The position numbers and the translations under genes were made by a program. A stretch of DNA of 64,000 bases from Hypholoma sublateritium FD-334 SS-4 (taxonomy: Eukaryota > Basidiomycota > Agaricomycetes > Agaricales > Strophariaceae), in the NCBI GenBank assembly GCA_000827495.1, contig KN817557.1, positions 65,525-129,524 on the forward strand, read 5' to 3'. Shown here piece by piece: positions 23,124-34,348 of the stretch; the first letter of the stretch is position 1; each line of letters starts with the position of its first letter. The notes below the pieces were generated by a model. That model made no database searches. It was not told the origin of the DNA and was given only the letters and a program-made list of their open reading frames with translations.

Positions 23124-23567
23124 CTAGACGAACGGGATTCGTAGCTTGACCTCGGGGCAGCGAGATTTCCTTGCGACGTACCATCGCCTATACATACGCA
23201 TTATGCATCAGCCGACGGTCGAAGGCCAGGCGTAGCGGAACTCACAATCAACTCACAATGTTAGCGCAGTACGGGTGTAACGAGGTGCAGTGCGAGCAGG
23301 ATACGGCGACTTGACATTTTCGCGCAGGATGAGGCTGAGGTAGAATAAGAGTAAGAAAAGAGCAGTGAACAAGTCTAGGCAATTGTGAGTGATGCGGTAC
23401 CCACGAACCAAATAATTATTAAACCTCGGATGATCTCCGACGCAACTCCGACCGCTTGCCAGCGCTCCAGCAAGCATCCTCGACGTCGGCGTCGACGTCG
23501 AGCTCGGCGTGTTGCTCTCCTCCCTCCCGTCGCCCTCAGTAGGCAGGCATGCGGGAAATGACGTCAT
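23124..23567 (-). CDS. Small single-pass membrane protein, unrecognised
   Basis: Predicted two-exon gene, 23567-23257 and 23187-23124, joined across a 69-nt intron with GTGAGT donor and GTATAG acceptor, giving 124 residues. The N-terminal 45 residues are polar with a Ser/Thr cluster. A hydrophobic segment of about 17 residues follows (LFTALFLLLFYLSLIL, residues 72-87), fitting one membrane span, then a basic tail (YVARKSRCPEVKLRIPFV). No family is recognised. Beyond the stop, the same strand continues with a protein-like stretch (VPLNVDEADRGYGARNYA), so the model may be truncated or the gene decayed. It is divergent from the HNH_2 pseudogene, 64 bp between start codons. Confidence 0.35.
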
Positions 23568-23631
23568 CTGACTCGGTCACAAAACCGATCACCTTCATGT
23601 TTCTATTTTCCCCCGTCCTGATTCTTGCCAG

Positions 23632-24890
23632 ATGGCAGCAACCGTTTCTCCGGAAATTCAAGTCTATGCGTCGTTCCCCCGCGCCGTAGTGCGCGGCGCC
23701 GAGCTCAATGTTGATCCTGCCAATTGACATTGGGTCCATTGCCTCACCCTCCCACTGGAGACCCTCAACACACTCCAATTCTCGAAAAAGCCCTACAAAT
23801 GGATCCGCTACATTATCGGAGTCGTCGTTGGGGCCGAAGGCGACCTTTCAATCAGTCGCGATTCACCCGACGTTGTGGACTACAATGCGGTCATGCCAGC
23901 CTAGTCCGCCGTACTCTACTATCACACCAGCGACGAGGAGAAGCGAAGAATGTTCCCGGTCGATGCTACAACCGCACATACAACCATCACTTCTAGCGAG
24001 GCCACCACTCGCAGGATTCAATTCTACGACGACGTTGGGGAGAGGGATGGAAGGCAATGTGTTTTGACCGGTAGACCCGAGCTGTGTTGCGACGCCGTGC
24101 ATCTTCTGGCGCGCAGCAAAGGTGATGGGGTACGCCACTCTTACTCTCAATCTGTTCCGATTACCATTGCAATTATTGTAGTACATTGCTAATTACACTC
24201 AACGCCGCAGTCGAGACCCTACCGGACGCGACATTATAATGGACATCGACAGCGTTCGGAACGGTCTTTTTCTGGACTGCGGCACTCACAGGGCGTTGGG
24301 TATCGACGTTGCATTCTTAATGGTATGTGCCACTTGCGCAATGCTTACCTACTTGGATCCTCACAGCGCCAATGGAAAGATGCCCAACTTTGCCATGACC
24401 ATGGCCGATGTCGACCCCACCGCACCGCCCACAGAGAACCGTTATACGGCGCCTCTCTTCGTGCCTGACACATCAATTATCTGTTCCCTTCCTTCGGGAT
24501 ATCCACTCCGGATTTCTGATTCTCATGACTGCCCCCCCCCAACCTCTTCGACGCCGTCTACGCTAGTGCTGTACTTCACATTTCGGAACCCAGACACTGA
24601 AGGATGAGCTCAACATGACTTGGAAAGTCACGTTCAAACCCGGTGGTGTCAAGGAGGAATCCGCCGCTGTGGAGAGGACGCGGCACCAGGGACAGGGACA
24701 TAGCGAACGCTATGAAGCTCGTACCGCCCCCGACACCTTCGACATGCTCATGACTCTGCCATATATCCTGGTGCCACGGAACGAGCTGAAGGCTATGTTA
24801 AAAGAGGAAAAGGAGAAGGCAGAGGCAGCGGAGCGGCGTCGCGTGCAGGAGAAGGTTGATAGTTGGATGAAGCAAATCTCTGCCCCATAG
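23632..24890 (+). pseudogene. HNH_2-type nuclease gene, inactivated
   Basis: The product would be an HNH-domain protein of the class expanded in Agaricomycetes. Recognisable in order are SFPRAVVRGAELNV, KPYKWIRYIIGVVVGAEGDL, YYHTSDEEKRRMFPVD, the HNH core RQCVLTGRPELCCDAVHLLARSKGD, IDSVRNGLFLDCGTHRALG, NFAMTMADVDPTAPPTE, and the C-terminal DTFDMLMTLPYILVP with a charged helix. It is broken. In-frame TGA at 23725-23727 and TAG at 23902-23904 interrupt the N-terminal region. Around the C run at 24532-24540 the frame slips, and a second one-base slip is needed near 24580 to reach the C-terminal block. Two introns in the core are still recognisable. The family assignment is confident; the exact frameshift points are estimates. 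Confidence 0.82.
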
Positions 24891-26734
24891 CTTGCAGGTA
24901 ATGTCTAAGTATATCCTGATAGAAGTATGAAGTCTGTATTTTATTTACCTGTTGTTGATATTGAACTTACCTATTGGGATCTGTACCAATAAAATAATGC
25001 CTTTCCACCATGACGCATGCATCGCATGGATCTGACCAACAGGGTTCGCTTCCTTAGAATCGAACCGATGTTTCTGGCCATGAGCAATGAGTCTGCTGCG
25101 CGTCGACCGCAATGTGGCGACACGGCGGTTGACGCGACTGATGCGTAGGCCGGTGACCGACCCCTCCAACAGCCGGAAGAACAGCACACCTGCAACTCAC
25201 CGCTACTGCAGTCCTCGGCATACGCGCCTCACGCACGCTTCTTCTGTACTCGCGGCTGCCTTGCGCCCCGCGTGCACCTCCGAGCCTGCCTCAGCCGCGG
25301 CCGCGCCGTACACTCCGCCGTCATACGCCACGCCAACACACGACGCGGCTGCATCTCGCATACACGCCGCCGCACAGCGTGCCTGCCTACGGTTCCGCGC
25401 ACGCGCCGCATTAGACACCGTACACTTCGTCGCACAGCGCGCGCGCATCGCGCAGCACATCGGCCCACTCACATTCGACACAGCGCCCCATCGCGTCAGC
25501 CCAGACCGCGCCGCGCCGCACCGTGCCGGCTCTCTCCCAAGCGCCCGCACTCAAGTCACACGCCCACCTATTCCTATCCCACTTCGTTGAATCTAAACCC
25601 ACGCCCACCCGTTCCCCACCTCTCTTCCCCAACCTCCCACGACGCGGGCAGCACGACTACACCAGTGCGGCGACTATCCCCAGATTCCTCGTCTCTTTAG
25701 CCCGGATCTCGCGTTCTATGACGAACTGCCGACTTAGCCTGGTGGGCCATGGTAGCGCGCGGTAGCATCTGAATCGCGACTCGCGCTGCCTGAGTTGAGG
25801 AACGCTCTGTCGAGAGACGCGCGGCGGAGCAGCCTTATAAGTTGGTGCGTTTCTGACATTTTTGTTCTTTGGGAGGGAGCGGAAAGGAGAAAATGAAAGC
25901 AAGAGATTTATCTGACCCTCTACGAGGATATGATATAGAATCAATCATGTTGATCCCCTCCCTCATCGTTCAGATTTGGTTCAGATCTTCCTACTTCTCC
26001 TGCCTTTCCACCCACCCTTCGCGGACGCTAACCGCACACCCACAGATCGTCGTGGACACAACCACCCCGGCGTGCAGGAGCCCTGTAAGCCTGCTTTCTT
26101 CTCTCCCTCTCAGCTTCCCAGGCGGGCACGGACGTGAGAGTCCACGCGGAATTACAAAGACTTTGACCCGAGGCCCCAGGGCCAATGGCGAGTCGTCACA
26201 CGATGTTGATCCGACCTGCCTTTTTCGTGCTTTTCTCTATCTTTCCACTCCCAAACGATGACACTGACGCCGACTCGCTTCCTGCCCAGCGCGCCGCACC
26301 ATGCGCTGTCCCCTTGTGCAAAAAAATAAGCCCACCTCAACCCGGTAAGCACACGCCGCGCTATTGAATCCCAAGACGCCGCCGCGCATGAAGAAAATCT
26401 CTTGATTCTGACCGCTGATGCGCGCACCGCGCGTAGACGTAATCACCTGAGCGCGCGGCGGGGCGGACGTTGTGCTCGTATTTGTGCTCATTCTGGTGGC
26501 TCGTACTAATAATTCCTTTCCCATCAGTGCGCCCATCCAGCCCGCGCGTGCGCCGGTGTCGATTGGTGCATAATTTATACCCGTGCGCTACTTGGACATA
26601 ATTTATAATAAGCCGTTTCTTGAATCAATCGTTGACAGTTCAGCGCAAATTGATACATCCCTTACAATAAATAGTATATAGATAACGTCTACTTTACATG
26701 AACAATCCCTTTCCTTTCGTTGGGCACTGACGCA
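24891..26734. other. GC-rich relic (copy 1) and spacer
   Basis: From about 25190 to 25860 the sequence is GC-rich with Ala/Arg-rich plus-strand frames broken by stops. Its last part (GAGACGCGCGGCGGAGCAGCC, then TTATAAGTTGGTGCGTTT near 25840) resembles the end of a second relic at 29440-29955, and a shared GTGCGGCGACTA block occurs at 25665 and 29789. The two flank the HET gene. The function of the ancestral sequence is not recognisable. 25900-26734 shows nothing supportable apart from the 3' end of the HET gene. Confidence 0.4.
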
Positions 26735-29121
26735 TTACTGGAGGTGGAGTGTAGTAAATTTCATTCCCATTCTCCGAAGGTCCTGCTCCTGCATGTTTTC
26801 GTAGCCGGGTGAATGCTCGCTAGGCAATGATAGCACCAGAGGGCCGGACGACTGGATCAAATCTCTTGCATCGACGCCGGTTGCTAGATTGGGCGCATAT
26901 CGGGAGCCAAATGCGAAGGACACATACAACCACCTATTTGATGTTTGGTACCCAGAATCAGATTTCCAGAAGTTGAGTATTCCGCAGAAGATTACTTTGT
27001 ATTTCTTGTCCATGCCATACCTTTTTCCGGCCCTATAAAAATTGGCAATGAAGTCGGCTGAAATGAGGTTATTATTAAGGAGAAGATATTCGGCGGGACC
27101 GTCGTTGGAGTAATACCATTCGGGTGGTGCAGGTATGTTGATGGAGTTCGGGCATGCTCCAAGGGGTATGCGCGCATCGTAGACGATCTTCTGGAACAAA
27201 GGGACCAGGAGTATTGGTATATGAACACCGAGGTGTGTCATAGATATTGGCTCTATGGATTGCATTATATGTAATTCTGTTGACCAGCGAGAAGATGTCT
27301 GGTCAAACAAAGGAGACCGGTTTTCATATTTCGAGATGCTGCGCGGAATGAGTCGATCCAGGTCTGAATGGTTGAAGACATCCAAGAAAATGGTCTTCGT
27401 GACCATAATTTCGCGAACAAGGCGCTTGAACGCAGCTGGCAATCCCTCGCCGTACGCAGCGGGTATTGAAGTCCCCAGCAGCCCCATTAGGGAGTAGACT
27501 CTATCTTCCTCCCGTGTAACGGTACGACGGCAGGCGAGCTGGAAAACCCGGGAAATTGGGAGTAGTCCGAGTTCCATTGAACACATTTCTAGCTCCTCGC
27601 TTTCAATTGTCGTTGCCTGGAATATCTGGGATTGCGTGGCCTTCGGAAACGTTTTGATGTCGGGATAAACCTCCATCGGCTCGTCATTTTGGCTCAGGAG
27701 AGTCCAGTCCTTGCTGTAGAATACCATATTCCGAGGGGCTAGAAGTTCCTGCAGCGTCCACCCACGGGTGAACCATGCGTCTCTATGCATGTCTGGGATT
27801 GCGGCCGTGTCTCCCAGATAGGTTATGCAGACGTGAGATTGCCGATACCACCAGTACATAGAGCGAATTGACTCGTCAAGCTCCGCGCTACTGCTCTTGT
27901 CAATGCAGACGGTGTCCATCCAGCCGTATACAACACCATGGTTGCGAGCAGCAGCCATGCAGAACTCAACAATCTTGCTATTTCCTTCGGGGTTGAGTTC
28001 TCGCTCCTTCCAATTGCCGTAGACAACATCGCCCGGTTTACCTCTTAACCAAGTGTGGGAAAGAATGGCATATCTTGCGAGCTCTTCAACCAAAGCGAGC
28101 GACTCGTATTCACGTAATCCTTGCCAGCGCTTCCTTGATATGCGGGATTTTATCTCTTCAACAATTTCGCTGCGCTCAAGCAGACGAAGCTGTGGCCCAT
28201 TGGAACCAATGGCGAGCATGCGAATTGGCATTTTGTTGAAAATATGTTGATGAACCTGATTAACTATAGTCTGCGATAGATATTCTGTTGTTATTGCTAA
28301 TCACAAAATTTTAGCAGTGACAAGAACTGGCATGCAAGCTTGGACTAACGTTTGGCTATGGAAACATGTTGCTCGACAGGAATTGGCTCCTGATCTGGCA
28401 CGGCTTTATCTGTGTGCATTAAGCATAATGACCAGTATTTAACTGTTAAACGTTAAACCTCCTTCATGCCTACCTGGTGCTACCAACTTTCCTCCCCCAT
28501 TATCAGCAATATCACCGTTGGGAGCAGCGAGCTCCTGAAAAAATTTCCCCAACGCCGAAAGAAGCTCATGCCCTTGAGTTCCACTACACAAGCGCTCCGC
28601 CCTCGAATCTGATAAGTCAGCGCCACGTATGTAAGTACATGAATTGTCGCAAAGTAACCGGTGCTGTTACCAAAGTCTACACAATCTTGGAGTGCGTGCG
28701 ACACACCTGTCAACGTGCCGTCTACTCAGCACTGTTATGGACAACATCACTGGGAGGGAACTCACTTACCCGCTGCTGTAGCATACATATTGATATATGG
28801 TCGGATGAATCCGACCAGACCAGCTAACAGTGCCAATCCATGAGCATTGGACGTGGGTATGCTCACCGCCGGGTTATCTGCAAGTAACGTGGTGAATTAC
28901 CGAGAAACCGGGCGTAGTTCGGCAATTATTGCTTACTTCCATTGACTATCATGGTTATTAGCCTCCACATGAATTAAATCCCATGAAGTGCTGAAATATT
29001 TACCCTGATGCTTGCTCATTGTACAAATTTCATGAAACTCGGCGAGGATATACGGCGAGAGAGATGGCGATTGGAAGACGCTGGGAAGACGCAAGGAAGA
29101 CGTGTCATGATCCTGTTGCAT
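26735..29121 (-). CDS. HET-domain protein with N-terminal hydrophobic segment
   Basis: The heterokaryon-incompatibility (HET) domain is clear in the large last exon (28263-26735): YAILSHTWLRGKPGDVVYGN, FCMAAARNHGVVYGWMDTVC, IDKSSSAELDESIRSMYWWY and WFTRGWTLQELLAPR, then VYSLMGLLG. HET proteins trigger cell death or non-self rejection when incompatible hyphae fuse. Upstream exons join in phase at 29121-29004, 28877-28770, 28608-28474 and 28409-28350. The second holds a hydrophobic stretch (GLALLAGLVGFIRPYINMYA) that could be one membrane span or anchor. The third has a HELLSALGKFFQEL helix. The last exon is open, so the domain looks functional. Upstream exons are predictions; a further exon may hide in the 161-nt second intron. 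Confidence 0.85.
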
Positions 29122-29439
29122 GATGGCAGTTGGGGAGAAGTAAGCTTTGGGAATTGTAGTTATTTATAGAAATCATGAAAATCACTTGGAAAAAGGATTG
29201 AAAAAGTTGCCCGCGCCTTTGGTGGGTGATATCGGGTGTACTCTACGATCCGCAGAGGATTTTTCTTTTATGGGTCTGCCCGTATGCGATATGCTTGGTG
29301 TGTGGTATAACAAATAGACGTATCCGCGTGTCGACGGGTTCGACATGCATCAGGCTCTCAGGCTCCATTGTCCAGCGACTTCTCGACGTCGAATTCACAG
29401 GGCTCGCTCAGCTCTTCCAGTGAGCAAACGAGTTATATG

Positions 29440-29955
29440 TAATGGCCACACCTACGCTAGCTCGTCGGAACCACTACCGCTGGCGAACTCGTTCTCGCCG
29501 TTCTTCACCACCCTCCGCGCACACGGCGCCTCCACTTATTCCTCGCACTCCGCCTCTACCGTGCCTGCGTCAGCGCTAGGTCGCGCGTGGGCCTCATCTC
29601 GCCGTACGGTACGCCTGGGCACGCGATTCCATCATACACCACTCAGATACACGGCGTCTCCGCACACATTCACCCCAGTTACCCACCACTTGTACTCGAA
29701 GCAGCTACAGCCGCACCGGCTCATGCGCACTTGACGCCCACGCACTCTACGCACGTATCCTCACTCCCACCTTCCGTGCTTTTCAATACGTGCGGCGACT
29801 ACTGGACAACCTCGCGTCGACGGGTTCCCTGACAAAATCAAGACGTTACCCCGACGCCGCACACGGGCTTTCAACACGACCGCGTAGAGCGCTGTGTTGT
29901 TGGTCACGCACCTGGAGACGGCGCGGCCTTATGAGGCGGTGCGTTTTTCGTTCTT
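29440..29955 (+). repeat. GC-rich relic (copy 2) beside HET gene
   Basis: A broken plus-strand coding-like stretch. Segments such as ALYARILTPTFRAFQYVRRL and VLLVTHLETARPYEAVRF read like protein but sit in different frames with stops between. The 3' part resembles the relic at 25190-25860 (shared GTGCGGCGACTA and CCTTATRAGKYGGTGCGTTT). Both are followed by T-rich sequence. The two may be diverged copies of one element or gene; similarity was judged by eye and is modest. Confidence 0.4.
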
Positions 29956-30125
29956 TTTCCTTTTTCCTTTTTCCTTTTTCCTTTTTCCTTTTTCCTTTTT
30001 CCTTTTTCCTTTTTCCTTTTTCCTTTTTCCTTTTTCCTTTTTCCTTTTTCCTTTTTCCTTTTTCCTTTTTCCTTTTTCCTTTTTCCTTTTTCCTTTTTCC
30101 TTTTTCCTTTTTCTTTTTTCCTTTT
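29953..30125. repeat. (TTTTTCC)n heptanucleotide microsatellite
   Basis: More than 20 near-perfect head-to-tail copies of the 7-bp unit TTTTTCC, ending in slightly altered units and a T/C-rich tail up to about 30165. Plus-strand frames read it as a repeated Phe/Leu/Pro/Ser peptide, which is a translation artefact of the repeat rather than a gene. Confidence 0.95.
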
Positions 30126-30165
30126 CCCTTTTTCTTTATTATCTTTTTCTCTTTTTAGGGGTTTT

Positions 30166-30878
30166 CTTTGGGTTTTCTTTTGGAACAGTGATTTATATGG
30201 ACTCCTAAATTTATAATAACTATAAGGCGATACTTACGACCAGAATAGCTCCTTGATACATCGTCAGTGCTCTCTACTACCCGTCGGCCCATGCTAGGCC
30301 AAGAATCGTAGTATATATATAATTGTGCTAATAAGAATAACAGAATAATTTCTCTGAGCCCGGAGCATTAATAATAAACCTTGATTGCTTAGAGAAAGAA
30401 GGCTCCTAACATAAGAAAACGGAGTTAGTGGTTGAGTGGTGGACGAACACGACAAACTGTAGATGTTGGGCAGCGTGGATGCAGCAAACTGCGACGAGCG
30501 TGTCGCTTGAAATACGCAACATGCGGTACATAGAGCGGCTCGGCTCGTGCCGCCGGGTTTAGACTCAGCGGTTGTTTGTCCGGAACAATCAGCGGGTTCT
30601 GCGGTTCAGTTGCGGCACACTGGCAACCTTAGAAACCACCACTGTCGCTTCGCTGCTGTTGTCTGTGCTCGCTCACGTACTTAGTGCTCTGCAAAAAATG
30701 CAATACAATGTGCGAGTTATGTGGGTATACTCTCGTCGAGGGGTGAGTCGTCTTTACATAGAATTTATGTGAGGTCGACAGGTGCCAATGCGTGCGCCAT
30801 TTTCGGATACCCTCTGTTTGATCCCTGCAACGTTTTTTTTTGTCGCTCCTAATTTGATCTTGCAAACACAACGATATC
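30166..30878. other. Spacer upstream of DUF4470 gene
   Basis: AT-rich sequence after the microsatellite, then the promoter of the plus-strand gene starting at 30879. A pyrimidine run (CGTTTTTTTTTGTCGCTCC) lies about 50 bp before the ATG. No gene is visible. Confidence 0.4.
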
Positions 30879-33800
30879 ATGGCTGAAGCCGCCAGTGAGC
30901 AAGGTGGTACTTTTTATAAGGATGGTCAATACACCAAGTACGCCTCTGCAGTCTGACGCGACTTCTACCCATGTTGATACTGAGGTTATTCATGTTTTAG
31001 GGCGCAAGAGTGCTATGAAGCTGTATGGCACAATCAGTATCAAGGCAAACATTTCCTTCGACTAATGTTGATTTAGGCTATGCGTCTCGCCCCAAAGGAG
31101 CCCAAATACCCCTCTAACCTCAGCGCTGTTTTGTACGAAGCCGGAAAGTACTCAAAGGCTATCACCGCCATACGACTATCCTGGAAGCTCCTGCAGGCTA
31201 AAAACGAAGCAGATGGGCGATCGCCAGTGCCCACCGTCGCCGATTCGCTCGCCGTCAAGCTTGCGACACGTTTTGCCAAGGCCTGTAGTCACAGATTTCA
31301 CAGCGAAGATGAAGCGCAGACCCGCGGCAAGGTCAACAACATCGACGTACAGATGGAATCTCTCCCTCTGCTGGGACCTTCAGGTGTATACGATGCCAGG
31401 GTCAAGGATTTGTGCGCTGCGTGGCTGCAGTGGCACGCGCTTCGCGACAATAAGGCTCAACCCACCCTCAAGAAACAAAAGGCGGAAAAGGCAGCTGCAC
31501 GGAAGCGATTGCGGTCTATTCCTATCTTCAAATCTCCTGCGTAAGTCAATTATTCTCTCCGTTCATTTCAAACATCTCACTGTTTACTACAGGGAACCGA
31601 CGCTGGAATACTTTACAGTAAATGCCTCACCCTGAAATCCAACGGGGAATCTAACGACTCTTCACTCTTGAACAACAGTTTGGCCACGACGAGGTCCAAT
31701 CTCTCATGAACGGCATTAACAACTCGCCTGACTACAGCCTCGACTGTAATCAGGATTACGCAGACCAGTACGCCTGGTCTTTCCTTTTCGGAGGTTCTGG
31801 AGACGGTACGTCAATTTCTTCATCACTACGCACATTTACGCTCAGCTGTTATGGATGATTGAATATCTAGCTCGACATGTCTTCGGAACTCTGGTGCACC
31901 TCTTAGATAAAGCTGATGAAGCTGGAACACTACGGCCATCCGAAGCTTATGAGGTGCACTTGACCCTGATCGATGTACATCCTGCGAGTCTGGCGCGGGT
32001 CATTCTGGTCCTGTCTCTGATCCGCCAGATTCTGCATGCCCGGCTAAGCAAAAATACGGCCAGAGGCACGGAATTGTTTACGACACTTTTCTACGTATAC
32101 ACTGCATATCTAATGCCAGATTATTGTAATCAGATGTAAGTCTCCCTTCCACCCATTGGCATACTTGTCAGCGTAATGATTGCCTCAAGCGTTATGGACA
32201 CTGCCAGGGCACTGGTGGACGAGCTCCCGGAGAAGAGGAACAGCCTTTCAAAATGCCTGTACATCAACGAGCAAAGCCTTCCCGCAATCATGGACGTTCT
32301 CAAATACTGGTCGACTCCTCTGTCTAAAACCCCTCAAAAATTAATCCAGAGCAACAGTTCCTCGGATTCGTATGCCAATGTCATGGCAAATATAGCATCG
32401 CTGGTGGGCCCCGACGCGCAGCAGCAAAAACTGAAAGCGGCATCCATGCGTAACCGGAAAGCAGGCGGCGATATATACGGCGACCTAGAGGCAGAGAAGA
32501 CCATATACAAACGCACGTGGGCGCTTATACCGCCTCGATCGCTTCTTCCACGTCACCCTGCTCTCGCTAAATTGGCTAAACAATATATGTCGGCCTCTGA
32601 CGGCCTGTACGAGGCTGCAAAGAGAGAGGTCGAGGAGACGTGGAAAGTCAATCCCACAATTTTCGTACGTGAGAACCACGCCTTTCTGTATCTAGGACAC
32701 TGAATCCTTTCTTTATGGTTTTACACAGGATAAATATTCTACCGAGCACCCGGATCTCTGCAGGGGCAATGGCTATCCCAGTGCTCGCGGTGACGTCCTT
32801 GACAGCGCCACCTACTTTGGGAAGTTTGTTGAAGAATTCCAGCGCGGGCCCCCTCCCGCGTTTTGCCGCGGCGGCAGTAATTTTACTACAATGACGCACT
32901 TCTTCTCTCTCGTCGCGGACGCGATGTGGGTGCTGCAGAATTCGCTCACAGTGGAGATGGTCGTGTCCGATGTGATAACGGGCACGACAAAGTTACTCGC
33001 GGGAGACCTCGGTGCACGCCCGAAAGACGCGCCATTGCGCTACACCCGCATTTGGCTGAGTAACGTTCCGTGAGTGCGCATCGTGTCTCGCCCTACCGAG
33101 GGTGGCTTCTGAGTCTATATAAAACAGCGACTACACAAATGGTCTGCTCAACAACGCAGTCCACATTGCACCGCATCTCGAGCCTAACGGGCTGGTACTG
33201 TGGAATTGTCTGTTGAATACAGGTAACTGGAAATCAGTCACGGATTATTGCTACAAGTGAGTTTCATTTGAAGTTTTCCCGTACATTCTCATAACTGTGA
33301 TGCCAGCTATACCTTGCTCCTTCCCAAAGACGTGCCACGCTTCCTGGGATGCAAAGTCGTAAACCCTAAAGACACTCTCTGGTGGGACGTCGCGATTCAG
33401 AGGATGGACCTACCGCTCCCCTTGGAGACGCTGGCGTCGAAGAAGGAGCTGCACGACTGGCTAGGGCACCTCCTCATGAGCACCATGTGCAGCGGCTACC
33501 CATCGCCGCCGCCGTCCAAGGTCGAGATGCCCAACAACCTCGGCGCGTTCATCCACGTCCTCACGCACCTCCGTCGCGTCGGCTTCCCGCCGCACTGGAT
33601 TGGCGACTTCATGCAGTCCGTCGTCTCTGACAACCTCGTTACCGCCCTCGAGCCGTACCGCGGGCGCCTGCCCGTGCCTATGTCGGAGCAGACGGAGCCC
33701 GAGGAGCCCCGCCGGGTGCATCTCGACTGCTGGCATGCGGGCCTGCAGGTGCTCATCGCAGAGACGCGCGATGCGCTTCCGTTCGCGCTCTCGCTCCCGG

Positions 33801-34269
33801 AAGACTTCCCAAGCCGGAGCGACATCGGCACATACAGCGCCGCCGTCACGCGCATCGATCTCTCTCGCGACCAGCGCGCCCGGGCGTGGGGCCCACTGAC
33901 GTCACCATTCTCGCCCGCTGTGGGCGCGCTGTTTTACAAGTCAAAGTGGGGGTCTTGGGACGACCTGCCAGATATGCTGTTCGGGCTGCTCGAGGGCGCC
34001 CCGGCGGCCGTAGGGATTGCTGACCCGCGCGTGCAGGTCGTGCTCGGTCTGGAGCACGTGGATCTTGCTCTCGGTAAGGTGTCGTGGAAGATGGGTCGCG
34101 CGTGGCACGCACGGATGGTGCGCGAAGAGTGGATGCTGATGCTGTTCCGCGTCGATTTGAGGGCCGCCGGTGAGCCTTTTCGTTGTGTGCGCTGCGTTCG
34201 TGCTACTGACGTGCTGTTTCTGCAGTTACCAAGCAAGTCGAGGCTAAGCTCTGGGTTGAGGTTGCGTGA
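30879..34269 (+). CDS. TPR / DUF4470 domain protein
   Basis: Exons fit at 30879-30937, 31001-31022, 31077-31540, 31593-31617, 31679-31805, 31871-32135, 32190-32664, 32729-33069, 33128-33256, 33307-34168 and 34226-34269, all in phase. The N-terminus is a TPR-like helix pair: ECYEAAMRLAPKEPKYPSNL, then SAVLYEAGKYSKAITAI. The DUF4470 signature follows from exon 5 (FGHDEVQSLMNGINNSPDYS, DYADQYAWSFLFGGSGDARH, then VFGTLVHLL). The long C-terminal part (TTMTHFFSLVADAMWVLQNS, LLNNAVHIAPHLEPNGLVLW) is the usual extension in agaric homologues. The family is common in fungi and is sometimes linked to MYND-finger proteins; its biochemical role is unknown. The second exon is only 22 nt. The gene looks intact at about 920-940 residues. 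Confidence 0.85.
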
Positions 34270-34348
34270 ATGGCCGCCTCGCAGAAGGTTAAATCAGTTC
34301 AGCTCTCTTGTAATTTGTATGTTCTGCCAGCTGGGGTGAAACTGCAAT

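Noticed and set aside
23374..23425. Possible 50-nt intron inside the small membrane protein frame (GTTTAA...CCTAG)
   Set aside because: Removing it shifts the hydrophobic segment out of frame, while the unspliced frame stays open through it.
29790..30208. Open frames reading repeated Phe-Leu-Phe-Pro-Phe-Ser peptides
   Set aside because: They are translations of the (TTTTTCC)n microsatellite in different frames, not protein genes.
31043..31076. GC-AG intron in the DUF4470 gene starting at GCAAAC
   Set aside because: A standard GT donor at 31023 restores the correct TPR reading frame; the GC donor does not.
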